Positions 14,820-18,930 of a stretch of DNA of 18,930 bases are shown piece after piece (within the stretch, counting starts at the first letter, position 1; every line of letters begins with the position of its first letter). Position numbers and translations under genes: made by a program. The notes below the pieces were generated by a model. That model did not search any database and was not told the DNA's origin. It worked only from the letters and a program-made list of their open reading frames with translations. The stretch is from an uncultured Campylobacter sp. (GTDB lineage Bacteria > Campylobacterota > Campylobacteria > Campylobacterales > Campylobacteraceae), in NCBI RefSeq assembly GCF_937997535.1, contig NZ_CALKTT010000011.1:1-18930 (forward strand), written 5' to 3'.

Positions 14820-15875
14820 ATGCAAGAAGCAAAAACGAGAAAATTTAGTCTCAGGTTTAATCACGAAATTTCAAGTAGTGGCGCAGAGGTGCGGCTTTGG
14901 CTGCCGTTAGTGCTGCAAGAGCCCTATCAGAGGTTGCTTGGCGAATATCATGCCCGCTCAAATGCGCAAGAGTCTGCTATCTGCGGAGATCATATAAGCA
15001 CGTACTACGCGCGCTTCGCACCCGATAAAGAGGCAAGAGCGGGCGTCGGCAAATACGGCGAGCAAGGTGTCGTAGGCGAAGAGGATGATTATTTTGAGCT
15101 TAGCTTCGATATTGAAATTTCGGAGCGAAACACCGATTTTAGCAAAGTAAGCTTTAATGAAAATGAGCGCTTGAGCCCCGAGATCGAGGATTTTTTAAAG
15201 CCATCAAAGCTAATTTCGGTAGAAGGCGCTGCGAAACAAAAATCAGACGAGATCTCCGGCTCGCTTAAAGGCGATCTGGAAAAGGCGCGCGCGATCTACG
15301 AGTGGGTCGCAAAAAATATGAGCCGCGATAATAGCGTGATCGCATGCGGCAGCGGCGATGCAGCAGCGATTTTAAGCAGCGGCAAGCTAAGCGGCAAATG
15401 CGCCGATATTAATAGCGTGTTCGTATCGCTCTGCAGGGCAGCGGGCATTCCTGCTCGCGCTATTTACGGCATCCGCACGGGCGCAGCGCAGAAATTTTCT
15501 CCTGAAATGGGCGTCATGGGCGCCTTAAGCGGTGGTGCGCTTGAAATTTCGGGCGCGCAGCACTGCAGAGCGGAATTTTATCTAAAAGGCTATGGCTGGA
15601 TCCCTGTCGATCCTGCGGACGTTACGAAGGTGCGACTCGGCGAAGGCTTAAGCGAGGATGATTCTAAGCTGGCGCAGGTGCGCGAATATCTTTTCGGTAA
15701 CTGGGAGCCGTGCTGGCTGGGCTTTAACTATGCTCGCGAAATCGTGCTAAATCCGCGTCCGGCACACGTTCCGATCGAAATTTTTTCGCATCCGTATTGC
15801 GAAGTGGGCGGCACGCCGAAAGATCCGTACTCGCCTAAAAATTTTATCTACGAGTATTTTTCGCGAGAAATTTAG
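14820..15875 (+). CDS. Transglutaminase-like cysteine hydrolase, leaderless paralogue
   Basis: A 351-residue protein with a transglutaminase-like core. The candidate catalytic triad is Cys194 (GKCADINSVFVSLCRAAGI), His248 (SGAQHCRAEFYLKG) and Asp264 (WIPVDPADV). Residues 1-130 form an N-terminal beta-rich-looking region (RLWLPL; FDIEISERNTDFSKVSF) shared with the paralogue. Bacterial members of this fold are usually proteases or amidases; the substrate is unknown. There is no signal peptide, and an in-frame TAA at 14784-14786 rules out an upstream leader, so the protein is predicted cytoplasmic. The strong AAAGGAG fixes the start. The tandem paralogue at 16293 differs mainly by having a Tat leader. 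Monocistronic transcription is likely, given the 417-bp gap after it. Confidence 0.85.
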   Translation: MQEAKTRKFSLRFNHEISSSGAEVRLWLPLVLQEPYQRLLGEYHARSNAQESAICGDHISTYYARFAPDKEARAGVGKYGEQGVVGEEDDYFELSFDIEISERNTDFSKVSFNENERLSPEIEDFLKPSKLISVEGAAKQKSDEISGSLKGDLEKARAIYEWVAKNMSRDNSVIACGSGDAAAILSSGKLSGKCADINSVFVSLCRAAGIPARAIYGIRTGAAQKFSPEMGVMGALSGGALEISGAQHCRAEFYLKGYGWIPVDPADVTKVRLGEGLSEDDSKLAQVREYLFGNWEPCWLGFNYAREIVLNPRPAHVPIEIFSHPYCEVGGTPKDPYSPKNFIYEYFSREI

Positions 15876-15935
15876 CCTTCTGACGGCTTGCATTTTGCTG
15901 CCTCGATTTGCTTAAGCTAAGCTGCCGCGCTTCGT

Positions 15936-15975
15936 CAAAGCTTAACCGTTTCATCGAAACGCACGCTTGGCTTTG
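15936..15975 (+). terminator. Possible hairpin downstream of the leaderless paralogue
   Basis: CAAAGC (15936-15941) can pair with GCTTTG (15970-15975), and CGTTTC (15947-15952) with GAAACG (15956-15961) around a 3-base loop. A T5 run follows at 15987-15991. The helices are separated by an internal loop, so terminator function is uncertain. Confidence 0.3.
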
Positions 15976-16097
15976 CGACAGCGGTGCTTTTTGCGTGGTT
16001 TAGCCTACGCCGCCAATACATACTGCCTGCGCGCCTAGGTTGCGGGCTATCATGCCCGCTTTGGCGAAATTTCGCGCCGTGTCTTTGGGCGAAATTT

Positions 16098-16216
16098 TGA
16101 AATTTTAAAATTCCGCGGCGAGCAAAATTATAAAATTTTAAAGCGAGCGGAATTTTAAAATTTTAAATATGGATAGAATTTTAAAATTTACGGCTTGCAG
16201 AATTTTAAATTTAGCG
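16098..16216. repeat. Array of GAATTTTAAAATTT-like elements, 24-28 bp apart
   Basis: Clear copies start at 16150, 16176 and 16200 (the last shorter by one A), with less perfect copies before them around 16100 and 16126. The 10-12 bases between copies differ. A matching array follows the second paralogue at 17523-17590. Confidence 0.6.
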
Positions 16217-16256
16217 ATTTCAAAGCCGCAAAAGGCTAAAATCCATGCGTAATTAG

Positions 16257-16271
16257 GGCTAAGGCTTAGCC
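16257..16271. promoter_or_regulatory. Perfect 15-bp palindrome upstream of the Tat paralogue
   Basis: GGCTAAG-G-CTTAGCC has 7-base arms around a single base. It lies 14 bases after a possible -10 (TAAAAT 16237-16242) and just before GAAGG at 16282. Its place between probable transcription start and ribosome binding site would suit an operator. Because ATTTTATTTT follows, it could also act as a weak terminator for upstream transcription. Confidence 0.35.
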
Positions 16272-16292
16272 ATTTTATTTTGAAGGCATTTC

Positions 16293-17363
16293 ATGCAAAG
16301 ACGCGATTTTTTAAGAAACACTGCGATTTTAGGCGCCGTTATGGCAACTCCGAGTACCATTTTGGGCGGGGAAAAAGTCATTGGCAAAAAGAGAGCTTTC
16401 GGGCTATCGCTAAATCACGAAATTTTGGAGAAGGGTAAGCAGACGCGGCTTTGGATACCGCTTCCTCTCATCACGGAGTATCAAAAGGTAAGCGACATAA
16501 AATTTGACGGCAATTTCAACGATCCGTCCGTGGACTATGGCGAAATTCCGACGCTCTATGCCGGCTACGTCGGTGTGGCAAAGCCCACGCTAAATATTAA
16601 ATTTAGCGTCGAGACCTTTGAGCGAAATACCGACTTTAGCAAGGTGAAATTTAATCCGAACGAAAAGCTTAACTCCGAGGTGGCGAAGTTTTTGGAGCCT
16701 AGCACGCAGATTCAAATCGACGGCGTCGTCAAGCAAAAATCAGACGAGATCGCAGGCGGCATCAAGGGTGATCTAGAAAAGGCGCGCGCGATTTATACGT
16801 GGGTGGCGAACACTATGCAGCGCGATAACAGCGTGCTAGGTTGCGGACTAGGAGACGTGAAGCAAATTTTAAGCAGCGGCAAGCTAAGCGGCAAATGCAC
16901 CGACATAAATAGCGTTTTCGTCGCACTTTGCCGTGCGCAAGGCATAGCCGCAAGAGAGATGTTTGGCATCCGCGTCGGCGCGTCGAGATTTAGCGCTCAA
17001 ATGGGCGCCGCGCCTAAAGACGGCGTCAGCCATATCTCGGGCGCGCAGCACTGCAGAGCGGAATTTTATCTAAAAGGCCACGGCTGGATCCCGGTCGATC
17101 CCGCAGACGTTACAAAGGTGCGATTGGGCGAGAAGCTAAGCAATGACGACAGCAAGCTCGCTAAAATTCGCGAGTATTTATTCGGCAACTGGGAGATGTG
17201 CTGGATCGGCTTTAACTACGGCAGAGACTTCACGCTAAGCCCACGCCCAGCGCAGTTTCCGATCAATAATTTCGGCTATCCTTATGGCGAAGTGGACGGC
17301 AACACGCTTAATTACTACTCGCCGAAAGATTTCAGCTACGATTACAGATCGAAAGAGCTGTAG
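16293..17363 (+). CDS. Transglutaminase-like cysteine hydrolase with Tat signal
   Basis: A 356-residue paralogue of the preceding gene. The N-terminus MQRRDFLRNTAILGAVMAT has a twin-arginine motif (RRDFLR) followed by a hydrophobic stretch, so export of a folded protein to the periplasm by the Tat pathway is predicted; a classical AxA cleavage site is not obvious. The core carries Cys202 (GKCTDINSVFVALCRAQGI), His253 (SGAQHCRAEFYLKG) and Asp269 (WIPVDPADV). The mature part aligns with the leaderless copy from LNHEI onward to the end, with several identical DNA blocks (a 42-bp block at 17037-17078 equals 15549-15590). The largest difference lies at residues 64-100, where the leaderless copy is longer. 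GAAGG 6 bases upstream supports the start. Substrate unknown; peptidoglycan-linked peptides or periplasmic proteins are possible. Confidence 0.87.
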   Translation: MQRRDFLRNTAILGAVMATPSTILGGEKVIGKKRAFGLSLNHEILEKGKQTRLWIPLPLITEYQKVSDIKFDGNFNDPSVDYGEIPTLYAGYVGVAKPTLNIKFSVETFERNTDFSKVKFNPNEKLNSEVAKFLEPSTQIQIDGVVKQKSDEIAGGIKGDLEKARAIYTWVANTMQRDNSVLGCGLGDVKQILSSGKLSGKCTDINSVFVALCRAQGIAAREMFGIRVGASRFSAQMGAAPKDGVSHISGAQHCRAEFYLKGHGWIPVDPADVTKVRLGEKLSNDDSKLAKIREYLFGNWEMCWIGFNYGRDFTLSPRPAQFPINNFGYPYGEVDGNTLNYYSPKDFSYDYRSKEL

Positions 17364-17522
17364 CGGCTCGCGTTTTGCTATGCGGCGGGCTAGCTTGGGC
17401 TTTTGAGCGGCATGCAAAAGACTTTCGGCTAGGCGATTTTGAAGCGGATACATAAAGGCACGCCTGATTTGCGTGCTGCCGCGTCTGCATTGGAAAAAAA
17501 TTCCGCGCCTTGTTTTGGCGTG

Positions 17523-17590
17523 GAATTTTAAAATTTCAAGATGAACGGAATCTTAAAATTTTGATGCGCAAGATTCTAAAATTTTGATAG
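17523..17590. repeat. Second array of GAATTTTAAAATTT-like elements
   Basis: Copies start at 17523 (GAATTTTAAAATTT), 17548 (GAATCTTAAAATTTT) and 17572 (GATTCTAAAATTTT), 25 and 24 bases apart, with different sequence between them. It matches the array following the first paralogue in element and spacing. Confidence 0.6.
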
Positions 17591-17782
17591 CGCTTCGAGC
17601 GATTTTGTGCGCTCTAAGCGATCTAAATTATGAGCTAAATTTTACGATTAGCGGCGTTAAATTTAGCAGCGTAAAGCGTCACGCTGAAGCCGAATAAAAA
17701 GAAAATAGAGCTGCCGCGAAAATTAAAATTCCGCAAAAATATATTCGTTAAAAATCAAGCTCGTGCTCTTAAAATTTAAGGG

Positions 17783-17788
17783 TATAAT
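17783..17788 (+). promoter_or_regulatory. -10 box TATAAT of the secreted-protein gene
   Basis: A consensus TATAAT in GGGTATAATTACG lies 45 bases before the ATG at 17828. The upstream bases are A/T-rich, as expected for Campylobacter sigma-70 promoters. The ribosome binding site GAAGGAG is at 17816-17822. Confidence 0.65.
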
Positions 17789-17827
17789 TACGAAGAGAAT
17801 TTATAAAATTTAACCGAAGGAGAGACC

Positions 17828-18529
17828 ATGAAAAAATTTCGTTCACTGCTGCTGTGTGCGGCGGCGGCTGCGACTTTGAGCGCCCAGGGTGAGGATAAAG
17901 TAGAAAAAATCACTTCGATCGACATCTATGTTTCGCCGTTTTATTCGGCTAAGGAGGGCAGGCCCGAATACGTGCACGTTTACGAGCCGATCGACGATCT
18001 GTTGATGAAAAACGACGTGGCGAGCCTAAAAAAGGCGATCAAAATCATCGAGGACGCCCCGGATATGGTCGCTCCGACCACGCTGATGACCGTCGCTGCA
18101 CGCGCTTATGATCTAGGCCTTAAGGACGACGCAGTGTTTTGGTTCTACGCGGGCAAAAATCGATTCCTAACCTTCGCTCGCGTCATCGACATCAAGGACG
18201 AGATATTTCGTGAGACCGAGTCCGCGAACGCGGCGTTTTTACAACTCGTCGGCAACGTGGTAAATCCATACGCATTCTGCGATCTCGCTAAACAGCGCGA
18301 TGCGGCGGCACGCGCCAGGGACTGGGTCAAGGCACACCCGTATAAAGCGATATTTGATGAGAAATTTCCATCGCACTTCGCAGATCGCGCCGCCGCGCTC
18401 AAGGCAGCCGAGGACAAAATGGACGCCGCGCTACTTAGGCAGGACGAGTTTTTCGCAGACCCCACTAAAAAGGCGGACTTCCTAGCCAAGCGCAAAGCAA
18501 ATAACGCGGATAAGCGCTTCTGCGATTAG
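17828..18529 (+). CDS. Secreted protein of unknown function
   Basis: I do not recognise the family with confidence. The 233-residue protein starts with MKKFRSLLLCAAAAATLSA, a Sec signal peptide with probable cleavage after LSA (residue 19). The Cys at position 10 is not in a good lipobox, so it is probably periplasmic rather than a lipoprotein. The centre, SLKKAIKIIEDAP ... TTLMTVAARAYDLGLKDDAV followed by FWFYAGKNRF, looks like a helical repeat; the FWFYAG pattern resembles helical proteins of unknown function in other proteobacteria. The C-terminal 80 residues are charged and helical. Two mature cysteines (151, 232) could form a disulphide. It has a TATAAT promoter, GAAGGAG site and terminator, so it is a single-gene unit. 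Only two AAATTT words occur in it, low for this window. Confidence 0.8.
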   Translation: MKKFRSLLLCAAAAATLSAQGEDKVEKITSIDIYVSPFYSAKEGRPEYVHVYEPIDDLLMKNDVASLKKAIKIIEDAPDMVAPTTLMTVAARAYDLGLKDDAVFWFYAGKNRFLTFARVIDIKDEIFRETESANAAFLQLVGNVVNPYAFCDLAKQRDAAARARDWVKAHPYKAIFDEKFPSHFADRAAALKAAEDKMDAALLRQDEFFADPTKKADFLAKRKANNADKRFCD

Positions 18530-18553
18530 TGTCGCTTAATCAGCGGCACTTTT
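18528..18553 (+). terminator. Rho-independent terminator of the secreted-protein gene
   Basis: AGTGTCGC (18528-18535) pairs with GCGGCACT (18543-18550) through one G-U pair, with a 7-base loop, followed by TTT (TTTT run 18550-18553). It overlaps the last bases of the stop codon. Confidence 0.6.
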
Positions 18554-18930
18554 GAAAAATCGGCATTATTTGAAATTTTTAGCTGCCAAAAATTTAGTGT
18601 CGTATTTTATCTCTTCAAGCGGATCTGCGCGTGGATTTAAAATTTTATGACGTAGAATTTTATCGCTAACGGCACGCAGTGAAGCTTTGATATAAATCAG
18701 CCTAGATCTGTTTAAAATTTAGCAGAAGCTCGCACGCAATTCTATTTTGCATAAATTATATCGAAAACTAACACAAAATCAGATCTAAATATTGCTAAAA
18801 TTCCAGCCGTTTGGCGATGTAAAATTCCACCGCTACCGCCTAAAAATCGAAGTTTTTTAAATTTAGCCGCGCGGTGAAATTTTATCCGTTTTTATATACG
18901 AACATTATATAATTATCAAAATTTTTTCCA
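18554..18930. other. 377-bp AT-rich end of window, no gene
   Basis: No coding signal is seen. AAATTT words are frequent, and GAAATTTTATC (as repeated in lpxK) occurs once near 18876. TATAAT at 18908-18913 may be the -10 of a plus-strand gene beyond the window. Confidence 0.5.

Larger units (their letters stand above)
15876..16292. other. 417-bp spacer between the paralogues, with hairpins and a repeat array
   Basis: No gene is seen. From left to right it holds a possible hairpin (15936-15975), a GC-rich 6-bp stem with 6-base loop (GCGGGC 16042-16047 and GCCCGC 16054-16059), an AATTTTAAAATTT repeat array (about 16098-16216), a possible -10 (TAAAAT 16237-16242), a 15-bp palindrome (16257-16271) and the GAAGG ribosome binding site of the next gene (16282-16286). 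Confidence 0.6.
17364..17827. other. 464-bp spacer, no gene
   Basis: No protein-coding signal is seen. It contains a possible small hairpin (GCACGC 17458-17463 with GCGTGC 17471-17476, no T run), a repeat array at 17523-17590, and the promoter and ribosome binding site of the gene at 17828. Confidence 0.6.

Noticed and set aside
14820..14820. Leaderless paralogue as a truncated gene with a hidden leader in another frame
   Set aside because: An in-frame TAA lies at 14784-14786, the ribosome binding site is strong at this ATG, and no RR motif is seen in the upstream bases.
16098..16216. Regular repeats suggesting a CRISPR array
   Set aside because: Elements are only 13-14 bp and AT-palindromic, gaps are 10-12 bp, and no cas genes are present.

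Overview
The window looks like chromosomal DNA of a Campylobacter species with fairly high G+C for the genus. The evidence is the epsilonproteobacterial gene neighbourhoods (ligA / tlyA / ribF / cmoA and nadE / lpxK / thrC / kdsB, both of which recall C. jejuni gene order), the protein sequences themselves (for example the Campylobacter-type RibF and TlyA), and the extreme frequency of the word AAATTT. Oral species such as C. gracilis or the C. rectus/showae group would fit, but the species is a guess.

Left two thirds (about 1-12,660, all minus strand): reading with transcription from right to left, nadE, a DegT-fold protein, lpxK, argB, thrC, kdsB, ligA, an orphan 195-codon ORF, tlyA, a lipocalin lipoprotein and ribF follow one another, mostly with overlapping or nearly touching ends. 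After a 583-bp spacer comes the 5' end of cmoA, cut by the window edge. Functions are NAD synthesis, lipid A (LpxK) and Kdo activation (KdsB), arginine and threonine synthesis, NAD-dependent DNA ligation (linked to NadE by cofactor), rRNA methylation, FMN/FAD synthesis and tRNA wobble modification. Several of these housekeeping enzymes (RibF, TlyA, LpxK, ThrC) carry low-complexity insertions between or inside conserved domains. Three are repeat-rich, and TlyA contains a clean 36-bp tandem repeat.

Middle (12,660-14,820): a metallo-beta-lactamase-fold hydrolase is transcribed divergently from nadE. A 468-bp repeat-rich spacer follows, then minus-strand cmoB, so both enzymes of the cmo5U34 tRNA pathway are present in the window.

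Right (14,820-18,930, plus strand): two tandem paralogues of a transglutaminase-like cysteine hydrolase, the first with no leader and the second with a twin-arginine (Tat) signal. They are separated and followed by AT-rich spacers carrying matching short repeat arrays. Then comes a secreted protein of unknown function with a good promoter, ribosome binding site and terminator, and about 380 bp with no gene.

The most notable points are a DegT-family protein with no lysine at the PLP position, the leader swap between the two transglutaminase paralogues, repeat-like insertions in essential enzymes, an orphan ORF joined to its neighbours by 4-base overlaps at both ends, and a roughly 50-fold excess of AAATTT (an RAATTY site) in the part counted.
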